64,000 nt of DNA from Anaerolineaceae bacterium (GCA_002702705.1 PABH01000024.1:62001-126000); one strand, 5' to 3'. Shown: positions 25,646 through 35,627, numbered from the stretch's first letter. The notes: a model not told the origin generated them from the sequence alone. Numbers and translations: made by a program.

Positions 25646-26440
25646 ATGGCGCATTTACCCCGAACCATGATTGATCTGATTAAAACTGATTTTGCTCCCG
25701 GCAGTTTAGGTATGTTATTAACCGGCAGTTTTGCACGGGGAGAAGCCAGCGCTCAATCGGATATTGATCTGCTGAAATTTGTATCTGAAGTCCCTGCTGA
25801 TCCACAAAAACGGTATGTTTTGTATGTTCGGCAGGGATATTTGATTAGTGTGACCACAACGTCCGTTGAAGAAAAAGAAGCAGAAATGCAAAAAGCGGAA
25901 ACGGCGATTTGGTGTGTACCTGGTTTAAGGCAGAGCCAGGTTTTGTATGATCCATGGAGTTATTTACACCATTTGCGAAAAAAAGCCTTTTCTTTTGAAT
26001 GGGAACCTTCCTTACAAAAAGAAGCTAACCAATATGCCAGTTCGCAAATTTTGGGTTATGCGGAGGAGGCTCATAAAGTGGTGAGTGCCTTACTGCGTAA
26101 GGATGAATCTGCGATGATGTATGGGGTAAGTGCCTTATATTTGGCCATGCCGAGAATATTGGCGGTGCAGCAGGGATTAATGATTCGTTCTGAAAACAGC
26201 CTTTTTAGCCAGGTTCAGGAAGCAGTGGGGGACGAATCGGATTGGACCAAATATTTACGTTTGGCCATGGGTGTCGAGCAAATCGAAACCACTGATTGGG
26301 TGGCTGAACGCGGCCGTGCCGGATTACGTTTGTATAGAGAAACGGTATCTTATTTAAAGAATATTATTCCGGAGCATCAAATGCCGGTTATTCAAAACGC
26401 TTTAAATGTTATTAAGAATTACTTCGGAGACCAAAAGTAA
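25646..26440 (+). CDS. Nucleotidyltransferase-domain protein
   Basis: A 264-residue protein. The N-terminal DNA polymerase beta-like nucleotidyltransferase core is shown by LLTGSFARGEASAQSDIDLLKF (about residues 25-47), with the GS and DxD-type metal site intact. The C-terminal 150 residues are helical, perhaps the substrate-binding part as in aminoglycoside or kanamycin nucleotidyltransferase relatives. AAGGAAA lies 8 bases before the ATG. It stops 1 base before the convergent NDH-2 gene. Target unknown; the length argues against a minimal MNT antitoxin. Confidence 0.75.
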   Translation: MAHLPRTMIDLIKTDFAPGSLGMLLTGSFARGEASAQSDIDLLKFVSEVPADPQKRYVLYVRQGYLISVTTTSVEEKEAEMQKAETAIWCVPGLRQSQVLYDPWSYLHHLRKKAFSFEWEPSLQKEANQYASSQILGYAEEAHKVVSALLRKDESAMMYGVSALYLAMPRILAVQQGLMIRSENSLFSQVQEAVGDESDWTKYLRLAMGVEQIETTDWVAERGRAGLRLYRETVSYLKNIIPEHQMPVIQNALNVIKNYFGDQK

Positions 26441-26441
26441 G

Positions 26442-27716
26442 TTATCTTTCCTCCGATTCACATGGTGTTGATTTTAATAACCGTACGGCCCGATCATAGG
26501 AAATATACTCCCAGGCCCAGTTTAATAACACCACCATCCGGTTGCGGAAACCGACCAACTGCATTAGATGAACAAAAAGCCAGATCAGCCAGGCCAAAAA
26601 TCCACGGAATCGAAAACGGCCTAACTGCGCGACGGCCTGATTCCTTCCAATGGTAGCCATCGAACCAAGATCTTTATATTCAAATGGTTCCAACGGTTCT
26701 CCGTTTAACATCGCTTTCAAGTTGGAAACAGCATGCTCTGCTTGCTGCATGGCAACCGGTGCAACCATTGGTAAAGGTTTACCCTCCTTATCCTCTACAT
26801 AAGCCGCATCACCAATTAAAAATACATCCGGATAATCTGGGATCTGCAAAGTGGGTAAAACACGCGCCTGTTTTAAAGAGGCTTGTTCCACACCCAAATG
26901 ATCCACCAAATTTGCGGCATGTACCCCAGCTGCCCAAATCAACGTTGCTGCCGGTAGTTTTTCTCCACCCTGAAATCGAACCACTTCTCCATCGTATGAT
27001 TCAACGACCTTACCAAACTGTACCTGGACCCCTTTTTTCTGCAACGCATGCATCGCAGCGGTAGATAGGCTTTTATCAAGATGGGGCAGCAGCCGATCGA
27101 TTGCTTCCACCAAAATGACTTCCACTTCCTCCGTGTTCAGGTTTGGAAAATCCTTTTTTAAAACCAGGCGGATCAATTCGGAAATGGCTCCAGCCATTTC
27201 GACACCGGTTGGTCCGCCGCCTACGATCACAAAGCGGTAAAGGTTTTTTCGTTTTTCAAGGTCTTTTTCCATAGCAGCTTTTTCAAATTGGTAGAGAATG
27301 TGGCTGCGGATTTTTTCTGCATCGGTTAGGTTTTTTAAGGAAAAACTATTTTGAGCTAAAGTCTGGTTGCCAAAAAAATTGGTTTCACTGCCCACGGCTA
27401 AAATCAAGTGATCGTAAGAAAATTCGCCCTGGTTGGTGATGATCTTTTTCTTTTCAAGGTTTACCCTGGATACTTCCGCTAAGCGAAAATTCAGGTTTTT
27501 TTGTTTTTGTAAGATGCCGCGGACCGGATATGCAATTTCATCCGCCGATAAACCAGCTGTTGCCACCTGGTATAAGAGTGGTTGAAAGAGGTGGTAATTA
27601 TAACGATCAATCAAGGTTACTTGAACCGCTGCATCAGCCAAAGCTTTTGCTGCCCGTAAACCCCCAAACCCGGCACCAATGATAACCACATGGGGCTGTT
27701 GTATTTTGTGTTTCAT
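26442..27716 (-). CDS. ndh: Type II NADH dehydrogenase (NDH-2)
   Basis: A 424-residue flavoprotein that passes electrons from NADH to quinone without pumping protons. Two dinucleotide folds are visible: FAD-binding VVIIGAGFGGLRAAKAL at the N-terminus and NADH-binding FVIVGGGPTGVEMAGAI near residue 165. The quinone-side motif VAPVAMQQAEHA and FAD-contact FLIGDAAYVEDKEG are present. The C-terminal amphipathic and hydrophobic region (GFLAWLIWLFVHLMQLVGFRN) fits membrane attachment. The start is the ATG at 27716 after AAGGAGG. It is a single-gene unit, convergent with the nucleotidyltransferase gene. Confidence 0.93.
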   Translation of the reverse strand: MKHKIQQPHVVIIGAGFGGLRAAKALADAAVQVTLIDRYNYHLFQPLLYQVATAGLSADEIAYPVRGILQKQKNLNFRLAEVSRVNLEKKKIITNQGEFSYDHLILAVGSETNFFGNQTLAQNSFSLKNLTDAEKIRSHILYQFEKAAMEKDLEKRKNLYRFVIVGGGPTGVEMAGAISELIRLVLKKDFPNLNTEEVEVILVEAIDRLLPHLDKSLSTAAMHALQKKGVQVQFGKVVESYDGEVVRFQGGEKLPAATLIWAAGVHAANLVDHLGVEQASLKQARVLPTLQIPDYPDVFLIGDAAYVEDKEGKPLPMVAPVAMQQAEHAVSNLKAMLNGEPLEPFEYKDLGSMATIGRNQAVAQLGRFRFRGFLAWLIWLFVHLMQLVGFRNRMVVLLNWAWEYISYDRAVRLLKSTPCESEER

Positions 27717-27912
27717 AAATGCCTCCTTATTTATTATAGGCATACATTCTTGTGAAATAAATCACGATTATTTATGACAATAATAGTGCATTTTGTCTGA
27801 TTTTAAAACTTATTGTACAAGTTTTCCACAGGCCCCTTTCCGTAACCAAACGGTATTTTTCGCGTCATAAATGATGGTGATAGGGATTTTTGGCTTCCCA
27901 GGAGGTGACTTG

Positions 27913-28623
27913 ATGAAATTAATGAGTGTTTTGGTGATGTTATCCATGTTGTTTGGGGGAACCGGAATTTCAGTGGCTGCTGCCCAATCCAGCACGCCCG
28001 GAGAACTATTATTTCCGGTAAAACTGATCAGTGAAGAAATTCAAATTAAATTATGTGATTGTGTTGAAAATCAATTAAAAATGGTGCTGATGTTCACCCA
28101 ACATCGTTTTGAAGAAATTCATGCGGTTTTGGCGGAGAATGAACTGCCCACGAACAAGGCCATGCTTCAATATCAAAATCAATTAAAATACAGTTTGCAG
28201 TTGGCTTTAAAGTTAAATCAACCTGAAGAAGGTCTTGATTTGATTCAAAACATGCTGCAAACACAAGCTTTTCAGATGCAGCAATTAAAACAAAATGAGG
28301 TATTAGAACCTTTCCAATTCCAGATCGCTTATATGCTGCAGTATTATCAAGAAATGGTCGAAACCGGCAAACAAGATCCGCAGCAGTTACAGCAGCAACT
28401 CCGATTTGAATACCAATACCAGATGGGAGAAAAAATCGAACCGATCCAAAATATGGAATCCTTCCAGTTCCAAAACCACGCTGGACCGCAGGGACCACAA
28501 GTCGTTGAAACAGAGGAACCCGGCCCAATTGAAACGGAAGAACCCGAATCAGGGGAGATTACAGAACCTACCGTGCCGGACAATCAATTAGGTAAAGGTA
28601 AGGGCGGCGGTAGCAAACCTTAA
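27913..28623 (+). CDS. Secreted Gln-rich protein resembling DUF5667
   Basis: A 236-residue secreted protein. A signal peptide (KLMSVLVMLSMLFGG, then VAAAQ) is followed by STPGELLFPVKLISEEI, the pattern of the DUF5667 family (Ser-Pro-Gly, then a hydrophobic-Pro-Val-Lys stretch). The middle (about 60-170) is Gln-rich and helical, with several QLQQQ-like segments. The C-terminus is an acidic linker of repeated EPGPIETEEP units ending GKGKGGGSKP, which suggests a flexible or wall-associated tail. GGAGGTGA precedes the ATG. The function of the family is unknown to me. A hairpin follows the stop. Confidence 0.6.
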   Translation: MKLMSVLVMLSMLFGGTGISVAAAQSSTPGELLFPVKLISEEIQIKLCDCVENQLKMVLMFTQHRFEEIHAVLAENELPTNKAMLQYQNQLKYSLQLALKLNQPEEGLDLIQNMLQTQAFQMQQLKQNEVLEPFQFQIAYMLQYYQEMVETGKQDPQQLQQQLRFEYQYQMGEKIEPIQNMESFQFQNHAGPQGPQVVETEEPGPIETEEPESGEITEPTVPDNQLGKGKGGGSKP

Positions 28624-28645
28624 GAATAAAGACCCCCACTTAAAA

Positions 28646-28678
28646 ACGCGCCAGGAAACTGCGACCTTCCTGGCGTGT
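28646..28678 (+). terminator. Probable intrinsic terminator
   Basis: Stem of 9 perfect pairs (CGCCAGGAA at 28649-28657 with TTCCTGGCG at 28667-28675), extendable to 12 with a wobble, followed by TGTTT. The T-run is short, so efficiency is uncertain. Confidence 0.6.
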
Positions 28679-28863
28679 TTGATTCTTAACCTTACTTAAC
28701 TATTCGTCATTTTCTAAAACCTTTTCACATACATATGAAACATTGAAGAATCTATATGTGTAAATAATATGGATACGCTATAATACTTAAAATACCTCAA
28801 TTTTCTCCGCAATCCATTCGGTGGGTAAAGAATCTGCGGATACCAATCCAATAGAGGCGATTG

Positions 28864-31542
28864 ATGAAAAAGTCTATCCAAGTTATTGTCACAGTAATTG
28901 TATTGATCTGTTTTCTCTTTGTTACTTCTCCAAACGGTCCGGTTTTTGCAAACAGCATCATCTATGTATCAAAAAGTGGTGACAACACAAGCGGCACAAG
29001 CTGGGTGACTGCCTACACCGATTTACAGACTGCATTAACAGCGGCGTCAGGCGGGGATCAAATTTGGGTAGCAGCTGGGGTATATAAACCTGGCTTAGCT
29101 CGTACAGATAGTTTTAACCTGGTACCTGGTGTGGCGGTTTATGGTGGTTTTGCTGGTGATGAAATTAACATCAATGAACGCGATTGGGAAACCAACTTAA
29201 CCATTTTGAGTGGGGATATAAATGGAGATGATATCAACCTGGATGGCAACGATATCGCAGAATCATATCAGGACATTATTGGCGATAATACTCTTCATGT
29301 GGTTACCGCCAATGGAACCACCGGTATTGTGGTTTCAGAATCTACCATAATGGACGGCTTTATTATCACCGCCGGGCAGGCAATTGATGGAGAACAGGAT
29401 TTTAACCCGGGTGATTTTGGCGGCGGATTTTTTTGTGATGGCTCTGGCAGCGGTAGTGAATGCAGTCCGACCTTAAATAATCTTATATTTTACGGAAATA
29501 AAGCTGTTGTGGGTGGTGGATTACATAACAGTGCGCATATTAATGGAATCTCACGCACAAAATTACACAATATCACTTTTTATGGAAATGGCGCCACATT
29601 TTCCGGTGGCGCAATTAATAATCTTGGTCATACAGATGGCATTTGTGAACCCATCTTAGAAAACGTTCGGTTTATCAACAATCATTCGGAAGATAGCTGC
29701 GGTGCAATGATTAACTATCCTTCTGGGTCTGGTATCAGTAACCCATCTATGACCAACGTACTTTTTTACAACAATTCGGCTGAAACCTTCGGGGGTGCAA
29801 TTTGCAATACCGCCTCATCCGGCACAGTGAATGCTGTGTTTACCAATGTAACATTTTTTAACAATTCCGCTTTACGGGGTGGTGCAATTTATAGTGATGG
29901 AGAAGGTGAAGGGACTATCAATATACTAGCTGCCAATTCGATTTTTTGGGGGAATACGGCCATTGAAGATGGGGCTCAAATTTATAATAAGTTTTCAAAT
30001 ATTTCGTTTTTAACTAGTTTGATTGAAGATGGTGTCGGAGGAAACGGTATCTATAATGTAAACGCTATGGTGACAGATAACGGCGGAAATTTGGATGAAG
30101 ACCCGTTATTTGTTGATCTTAACAATGGGGATCTGCATTTACAATTTGGCAGTCCGGCTATTGACAGCGGCAATAATGTAGCCAATGGTTTACCAACCGA
30201 CCTGGAGGGTTATCCCCGGATCATCGATGGTGATCGGGACACCATCGCAATCATCGATATGGGAGCCTTCGAGTTTCATTACTTATTAAATATTTCCGTA
30301 GATGGCACTGGGACTGGAATTGTCGTCAGTGACCCCGCTGGAATAAATTGTGGGACTGACTGCACCCAAGATTACGATCACAATACCCTCGTCACTCTGA
30401 CAGCAACCCCAAACCTGGGATCAACATTCAATGGTTGGAGTGGCGCATGCACCAATGCCACTGGGAATTGTGTGATCAGAATAGACGAAGCAAAATTCGT
30501 AAGAGCTACATTTACTTTAAACCAATACACGCTGACCGTTTCCACGGAGGGTTCCGGAAGCGGCTTGGTTACCAGCCTCCCCACAGGGATCTCCTGTGAA
30601 GGGGATTGCACCGAAAATTATGATTACAATACGCTTGTTACCTTGACCGCAGCCCCAAATCCGGGTTCAACATTCGCCGGATGGAGCGGTGCCTGTACCA
30701 ACACCAGCGGGGATTGTCTAGTCACAATGGGTGAAGCCAAGTCCGTAACAGCATCTTTTACGATAAACCAATATACCCTGACCATCTCTACCGATGGTAC
30801 CGGAAATGGTTCGGTCACTAGTGACCCGGCTGGAATTTCCTGCGAAAACGACTGTACCGAGGATTATGATTACAATACCCTCATCACCCTGACAGCAACG
30901 CCAGAAATGGGTTCATCCTTCACCGAATGGAGCGGGGCTTGTACTAATGTTACCGGGAATTGTCTAGTCACAATGGATGAGGCCAAGTCCGTAACAGCAA
31001 CTTTTACGATAAACGAATATACTCTGACCGTCTCTACTGATGGTACTGGAAACGGTTCGGTCACCAGTGACCCGGTTGGTATTTCATGCGAAGGCGACTG
31101 TACCGAGGATTACGATTACAACTCCCTTGTTACCCTAACCGCAATACCAAATACAGGTTCAACCTTCGTTGGTTGGAGCGGTGCCTGTACAAATACCACC
31201 GGAACCTGTCAGGTCACGATAGATGAATCCAAATCTGTGATGGCTACTTTTACGTTAAACCAATACACCCTGACCGTCTCTACCGATGGAACCGGCAGTG
31301 GTTCGGTCACCAGTGACCCGACTGGTATTTCTTGCGAAGGCGACTGTACCGAGGATTACGATTACAACTCCCTTGTTACCCTGATCGCAACTCCAAACAC
31401 AGGTTCAACCTTCACTGGTTGGAGCGGTGCATGTACCAACGCCAGCGGAGACTGCCTGGTCAGGATGGATGAAGCCAAGTCCGTGACAGCCATCTTTACA
31501 AAGATAGATTTTAATGTCTTTATCCCAATGGTAATACGTTAA
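28864..31542 (+). CDS. Secreted right-handed beta-helix protein with five InlB-type repeats
   Basis: An 892-residue secreted protein. The signal peptide covers about residues 1-30. A parallel beta-helix domain (about 35-470) contains VAAGVYKPGLA and several repeats of the type NNSAETFGGAICN, as in polymorphic outer-membrane-type and pectate-lyase-like helices. Five tandem repeats of 82 residues (about 475-886) follow, each with YTLTVSTDGTGSGSVTS, a pair of cysteines in ISCEGDCTEDYDYN, and GWSGACTN. They match the bacterial repeat/InlB-B class. The C-terminus is FNVFIPMVIR, like the tail of the nuclease. Probably a cell-surface adhesin or polysaccharide-binding protein. A TATAAT at 28779 lies upstream. 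Confidence 0.8.
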   Translation: MKKSIQVIVTVIVLICFLFVTSPNGPVFANSIIYVSKSGDNTSGTSWVTAYTDLQTALTAASGGDQIWVAAGVYKPGLARTDSFNLVPGVAVYGGFAGDEININERDWETNLTILSGDINGDDINLDGNDIAESYQDIIGDNTLHVVTANGTTGIVVSESTIMDGFIITAGQAIDGEQDFNPGDFGGGFFCDGSGSGSECSPTLNNLIFYGNKAVVGGGLHNSAHINGISRTKLHNITFYGNGATFSGGAINNLGHTDGICEPILENVRFINNHSEDSCGAMINYPSGSGISNPSMTNVLFYNNSAETFGGAICNTASSGTVNAVFTNVTFFNNSALRGGAIYSDGEGEGTINILAANSIFWGNTAIEDGAQIYNKFSNISFLTSLIEDGVGGNGIYNVNAMVTDNGGNLDEDPLFVDLNNGDLHLQFGSPAIDSGNNVANGLPTDLEGYPRIIDGDRDTIAIIDMGAFEFHYLLNISVDGTGTGIVVSDPAGINCGTDCTQDYDHNTLVTLTATPNLGSTFNGWSGACTNATGNCVIRIDEAKFVRATFTLNQYTLTVSTEGSGSGLVTSLPTGISCEGDCTENYDYNTLVTLTAAPNPGSTFAGWSGACTNTSGDCLVTMGEAKSVTASFTINQYTLTISTDGTGNGSVTSDPAGISCENDCTEDYDYNTLITLTATPEMGSSFTEWSGACTNVTGNCLVTMDEAKSVTATFTINEYTLTVSTDGTGNGSVTSDPVGISCEGDCTEDYDYNSLVTLTAIPNTGSTFVGWSGACTNTTGTCQVTIDESKSVMATFTLNQYTLTVSTDGTGSGSVTSDPTGISCEGDCTEDYDYNSLVTLIATPNTGSTFTGWSGACTNASGDCLVRMDEAKSVTAIFTKIDFNVFIPMVIR
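30285..31515 (+). repeat. Tandem 246-bp coding repeats (five copies)
   Basis: Repeat units begin near 30288, 30525, 30771, 31017 and 31263, most spaced exactly 246 bases (82 codons). Copies 3 to 5 are closest in DNA sequence, with conserved CTGACCGTCTCTACCGATGG and ACCGAGGATTA. This points to recent duplication or gene conversion. Confidence 0.8.
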
Positions 31543-31570
31543 TTCGTATCAAAAATATAATTTAATTTTC

Positions 31571-31616
31571 CTTCGTGTGCTCTGTGTCCCGTTGGGGTAT
31601 CGTGAGCTTCGTGGTT
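31571..31616 (-). repeat. Short dispersed intergenic repeat (ACCACGAAGC type), copy 2
   Basis: Inverted counterpart of 2128-2172, with shared blocks ACCACGAAGC, GGGAC/TACAG and CACACGAAG on the minus strand. It lies in the 98-base gap before murJ. Confidence 0.5.
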
Positions 31617-31640
31617 ACCGGTTTTCTCTTTATATTTATC

Positions 31641-33212
31641 TCATTTTTTACGAAGGATCGCCAGCGGAACCTGTACAATTTCCTTGATTCCCAACAGATA
31701 GGCCACGCCAAAGTAAATCACAAGTCCAGCACCGCCGCCAACCACCAACAAAACCAGATCACCGCCGGGCAAGAAGGGTTTTAAGAGCAAGACCATTGCA
31801 CTCATCACGCCGGCCGCCAGCAGGGCTTTGCCGGTATCCAGTAAAATTCGTTTGGCATCAACACCCTTCCAGCGAATACCAAGGATTGTTAACCCAATCG
31901 AAGCTTCAATAAACACCGCCACCCCATTTGCCAAAGCCGGACCGCCGTGGGCAATGCCGCCTTCAGCCAATGGGCGGGTTAACCAGATGGCTAACCCGAT
32001 ATTGACCAGGGTTGTAAAAATGGAAATATAGAGGGGGGTATAGGTATCCTGTTGGGCAGCAAAAGCCCGCACGACCACTTCTAACATGGATTGACTGATC
32101 AAAGCTAATGCATAAAACCGCAGTGCAAAATAGACCAATTGGGTACTTTCGGCGTTAAATTCCCCACCTTCAAATAAGATCCTGATGATCGGTTCGCCAA
32201 ATAAAATTAGGGCAGCCGCTGCCGGAATGGCCAGGGTTAAAATAGCCCTTAATGATCCGCTTAACGCCTGGCGTTGGGCTTTTACGTCTTTATGGGCTGC
32301 CAGAGCGGCCATCGTCGGAAAGACAGCGATTCCGATGGCTGTACCAATCAACGTCCAGGGCATATTCATCAGGCGGTAAGCAAAATCAAGGGCAGCCAGG
32401 CGGCCTTCTCCCAGGCGGGAACTTAAGGTGGCATTTAACCAATTAATGCTGGCGCGGGCCATCAATAAATCCGCGATACGCGGCAGCATCAGAATCCCAA
32501 CCCGGCGCACTGCCGGATCGAGCATCCATACAAAAGACCAGCGTACTTTGTAATAGATGATGCCGGGCACTTGAATCAGAAAATGCAGCAGGGAACCAAT
32601 CACAGCCCCCCAGGCCACTCCAAAAATACCCATCTGCGGCACCAACACCAATACCCCAAAAATGATCCCCCCGCTGTACATAGAGGGTAACAGTGCCGGG
32701 ATGATAAAATGTTCGTGCGCATAAAGCGTGGAAGTTAATATGCTTGATACCGCAAAAATAATCGTGGATAACAGCAAAACCTGCATCAGCTGCACGGTTA
32801 ATTGTTGTAATTCTGGACTGTAGGCAGCCGCCACACCCCAGCGGGCGCTTACCAACCAGGGAGCCAGCAAGGCTGCCACCAACGAGATAATCGTAATTAT
32901 TAAGAAGATCCAGTTAACCACCTTGCTAAACAAGGCCGCTGCGCCTTCACCACTTTCCAGCTTCTCTTTATAAACCGGAATAAAGGCAAAACTAAGTGCG
33001 CCGCCGGATAACATGGTAAATAATAATTCCGGAATAACATTGGCTGCCGTAAACACATCCAGTTCGGAACCGGTGCCAAACTGTCCGGCAATCAGCCGTT
33101 GGCGTAATAAACCCACCACAATTGAAGCTGCCCACCCGGCACTGACAATGATGGTGGAGCGGCCAATGGAACGAATACGGTTATTCTGAGAATCCGAGGA
33201 AGCTGTACTCAT
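31641..33212 (-). CDS. murJ: Lipid II flippase MurJ (MviN)
   Basis: A 523-residue polytopic membrane protein of the MOP superfamily, which flips the peptidoglycan precursor lipid II across the membrane. The N-terminal VGLLRQRLIAGQFGTGSELDVFTAANVIPELLF matches the MurJ opening with its conserved basic residue and Asp. Further diagnostic stretches are GGALSFAFIPVY and PRIADLLMA. About 14 hydrophobic helices fit the family. AAAGGAAA lies 4 bases upstream of the ATG. It is 36 bases after pcrA, on the same strand. A gram-positive-like or thin-walled Chloroflexota cell would still need it. Confident on family; the partner steps of wall synthesis are not in the window. Confidence 0.92.
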   Translation of the reverse strand: MSTASSDSQNNRIRSIGRSTIIVSAGWAASIVVGLLRQRLIAGQFGTGSELDVFTAANVIPELLFTMLSGGALSFAFIPVYKEKLESGEGAAALFSKVVNWIFLIITIISLVAALLAPWLVSARWGVAAAYSPELQQLTVQLMQVLLLSTIIFAVSSILTSTLYAHEHFIIPALLPSMYSGGIIFGVLVLVPQMGIFGVAWGAVIGSLLHFLIQVPGIIYYKVRWSFVWMLDPAVRRVGILMLPRIADLLMARASINWLNATLSSRLGEGRLAALDFAYRLMNMPWTLIGTAIGIAVFPTMAALAAHKDVKAQRQALSGSLRAILTLAIPAAAALILFGEPIIRILFEGGEFNAESTQLVYFALRFYALALISQSMLEVVVRAFAAQQDTYTPLYISIFTTLVNIGLAIWLTRPLAEGGIAHGGPALANGVAVFIEASIGLTILGIRWKGVDAKRILLDTGKALLAAGVMSAMVLLLKPFLPGGDLVLLVVGGGAGLVIYFGVAYLLGIKEIVQVPLAILRKK

Positions 33213-33248
33213 CGATTTTCCTTTCCGGAGTTTTCCGAAATAAAAACC

Positions 33249-35588
33249 TTAGTTGATTATATCCAGTTTTGCAAACGAAGCGGCTAGTTTTTTTTGTGTT
33301 TTGATCTCGGTGAAAAAGATTTCAACCGTTTCTTCTCCATCCCCTTCGATCACTACATTTAACACCACACCTTCCCCAAACTTGGCATGACGTACCTGCA
33401 TACCGGGGCGGTAGGTTGGCTCTGTTTTTTTAACCCGTTTGGGCTGCTGGGATGGTGTTTGGTCGGATGGCAAAATGGCGGCATGTCCCTGACTGCGTTC
33501 CGCACGGCGGGACTGAACACTTTCCCAAGTGATCATCGAATCGTTGTCGTAATCATTATCCCAATCGTCAAAATAGGAATCCTGTTGGTTTGAATCCCAA
33601 CCACCACGCCGGCGTTGACTGCCGCCGCTGCGGCGGCCCAAACGGCCCAGATTGGACCCGGCCTGGTCTTCTTCCACCAGTTCTTGCGGTACATCCTTTA
33701 AGAACCGTGAAGGAAGCTGAGCATCATAAGAGCCATACATATTACGCCGTTCGGCGCGCACCAGGTAAAGTTTATTCCGAGCACGGGTGATGCCGACATA
33801 AAACAGGCGGCGTTCTTCCGCCATTTCTTCCGGTTCTTCAAAACTGCGAGAATGCGGCAGTGTACCGTCGTCCAGGCCAATAATGAAAACCTGATCAAAC
33901 TCCAGCCCTTTCGCTGCATGGAAAGTTAATAAGGTGGGTGCGTCCGCTTTTTCCGGTACCGTATCCTGATCGGAGACTAAGGCAAGATTTTCCAAAAAGG
34001 CGGCTAACCCTTGCTCTTCAAAATCATAGGACATACGTTTTAACTCTTGCACGTTGCCCCAACGGTCAATGGTTTCTTCCTGGCTGCCTTCGGTCACAAA
34101 TTCCTGATATTCAATATCCATAATGATGCGGTCTAACAAATCGGGTACGCTGGCTGTTTCTGCCGCTTTGATCCAGCCTGCTAACAACCGTCCAAAAACC
34201 CACAGCGGACGGGCACTGCGTTCCAATTCCAACCAATACGGGCTTTCTTCCTCCCGGGCAGCCAGTTCCAATAAAACCGAACTCAAACTGACATCCGCCA
34301 ACTGTGCGATCTCGGCCAATTTTTCTACTGCTTTGTTGCCAATTTTACGCGGCGGTAAGTTGATCACCCGGCGCAGACTGATTTCATCGACCGGATTATG
34401 CACCAGGCGTAAAAAGGCGACCATATCTTTTACTTCCCGCCGCCCGTAAAAACGCTGTGCACCCACCAGGCGGTAAGGCAAACCCGCTTTTAAGAAGGCT
34501 TCTTCCAACATCCGGGATTGGGCATTAATGCGGTACATGATGGCGAACTCGGAACCTTGTGCCCCGGAACGCATTTCAGATTGAATAGTGCGCACAACAT
34601 AATCCGCTTCATCTCGGTCATCATCCCCGCTGTAAAAATGTATCTTGTCACCGGCGCCGCGGTTGGTGAACAACTCTTTACGGGTTCGGTTCATATTCCG
34701 GTCAATCACGGCCCGGGCTACATCGAGTACAGTCTGGGTTGAACGGTAATTTTGTTCCAGCAATATCTTATCCGAAGTGTTATATTCTTCTTCAAACCTT
34801 AATACGTTGCGGTAATCCGCGCCGCGCCAGCGGTAAATGGATTGATCTTCATCACCCACCACAAACAGGTTTTTATGATAACTGGCAAACTGCTTCACCA
34901 ATTCATATTGAATGGTGTTAGTATCTTGAAATTCATCCACCAGAACATATTCAAACCGCCGGGCATAACGTTCCCGTACTTCGGGCACTTCATGTAATAA
35001 ATATAAAGCCAGCAGTAACAAATCATCAAAATCAACCGCGTTGCTGATGCGCAGGCCCTTTTCGTACCGCTCATAAATATCCCGAATGGTTTGATCACGA
35101 GAAGTTTTGATTAAATATTCTTTGGGTGTGATCATTTCGTTTTTCGCGCGGGAAATGGCGGACTGCACCTGGTTGGGCCGGTAGAGTTTATCATTCAGAT
35201 TCAGGTCTTTAATGATATTTTTGATCAGCGAAACCTGATCTTCCACATCAAAGATAACAAAATTGGAATCCACCGGTAAATACTGCGCTTCCCGTCGTAA
35301 AATACGGGCACAAATTGAGTGAAACGTGCCTAACCACAGCCCCTCAGCCTGTCCGGCTACCAACATTTTTTCCACCCGGTTTTTCATTTCGCGGGCTGCT
35401 TTGTTGGTGAAGGTAACGGCCACAATATTATATGGGCGTACCCCCAGGTCATCAATCAGGTAGGCAATGCGGTGGGTTAACACACGTGTCTTTCCTGAAC
35501 CAGGCCCTGCCAAAACCAGGGTTTGTCCCAAACCGGCGGTAACCGCCTGATACTGCTGTTCATTAAGCTCGTTTTTTAATCCATTCAT
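33249..35588 (-). CDS. pcrA: UvrD/PcrA-type DNA helicase
   Basis: A 779-residue superfamily 1 helicase, length typical of PcrA. Motif I is AGPGSGKTRVL, the Q motif LNEQQYQAV, motif II VDEFQDTN, motif III GDEDQSIYRWRGA, motif IV NYRST, motif V TFHAAKGLEFDQVF and motif VI FYVGITRARNKLY. The C-terminal module (RHAKFGEGVV) is also PcrA-like, after a low-complexity linker. It unwinds DNA 3' to 5' in repair and rolling-circle replication. The start is the ATG at 35588: a TTGACA-18-TACAAT promoter lies directly upstream and puts the transcript start about 3 bases ahead of this ATG, so the upstream ATG at 35627 is unlikely to be used. Confidence 0.95.
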   Translation of the reverse strand: MNGLKNELNEQQYQAVTAGLGQTLVLAGPGSGKTRVLTHRIAYLIDDLGVRPYNIVAVTFTNKAAREMKNRVEKMLVAGQAEGLWLGTFHSICARILRREAQYLPVDSNFVIFDVEDQVSLIKNIIKDLNLNDKLYRPNQVQSAISRAKNEMITPKEYLIKTSRDQTIRDIYERYEKGLRISNAVDFDDLLLLALYLLHEVPEVRERYARRFEYVLVDEFQDTNTIQYELVKQFASYHKNLFVVGDEDQSIYRWRGADYRNVLRFEEEYNTSDKILLEQNYRSTQTVLDVARAVIDRNMNRTRKELFTNRGAGDKIHFYSGDDDRDEADYVVRTIQSEMRSGAQGSEFAIMYRINAQSRMLEEAFLKAGLPYRLVGAQRFYGRREVKDMVAFLRLVHNPVDEISLRRVINLPPRKIGNKAVEKLAEIAQLADVSLSSVLLELAAREEESPYWLELERSARPLWVFGRLLAGWIKAAETASVPDLLDRIIMDIEYQEFVTEGSQEETIDRWGNVQELKRMSYDFEEQGLAAFLENLALVSDQDTVPEKADAPTLLTFHAAKGLEFDQVFIIGLDDGTLPHSRSFEEPEEMAEERRLFYVGITRARNKLYLVRAERRNMYGSYDAQLPSRFLKDVPQELVEEDQAGSNLGRLGRRSGGSQRRRGGWDSNQQDSYFDDWDNDYDNDSMITWESVQSRRAERSQGHAAILPSDQTPSQQPKRVKKTEPTYRPGMQVRHAKFGEGVVLNVVIEGDGEETVEIFFTEIKTQKKLAASFAKLDIIN

Positions 35589-35597
35589 ATCAGGTGG

Positions 35598-35627
35598 ATT
35601 GTACCCGCTCGGTAAAGGCATTGTCAA
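35598..35627 (-). promoter_or_regulatory. Sigma-70-type promoter of pcrA, implies leaderless mRNA
   Basis: On the minus strand TTGACA (35622-35627), an 18-base spacer and TACAAT (35598-35603). Transcription should begin near 35591, 3 bases before the ATG, and no Shine-Dalgarno sequence is present. Confidence 0.65.
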
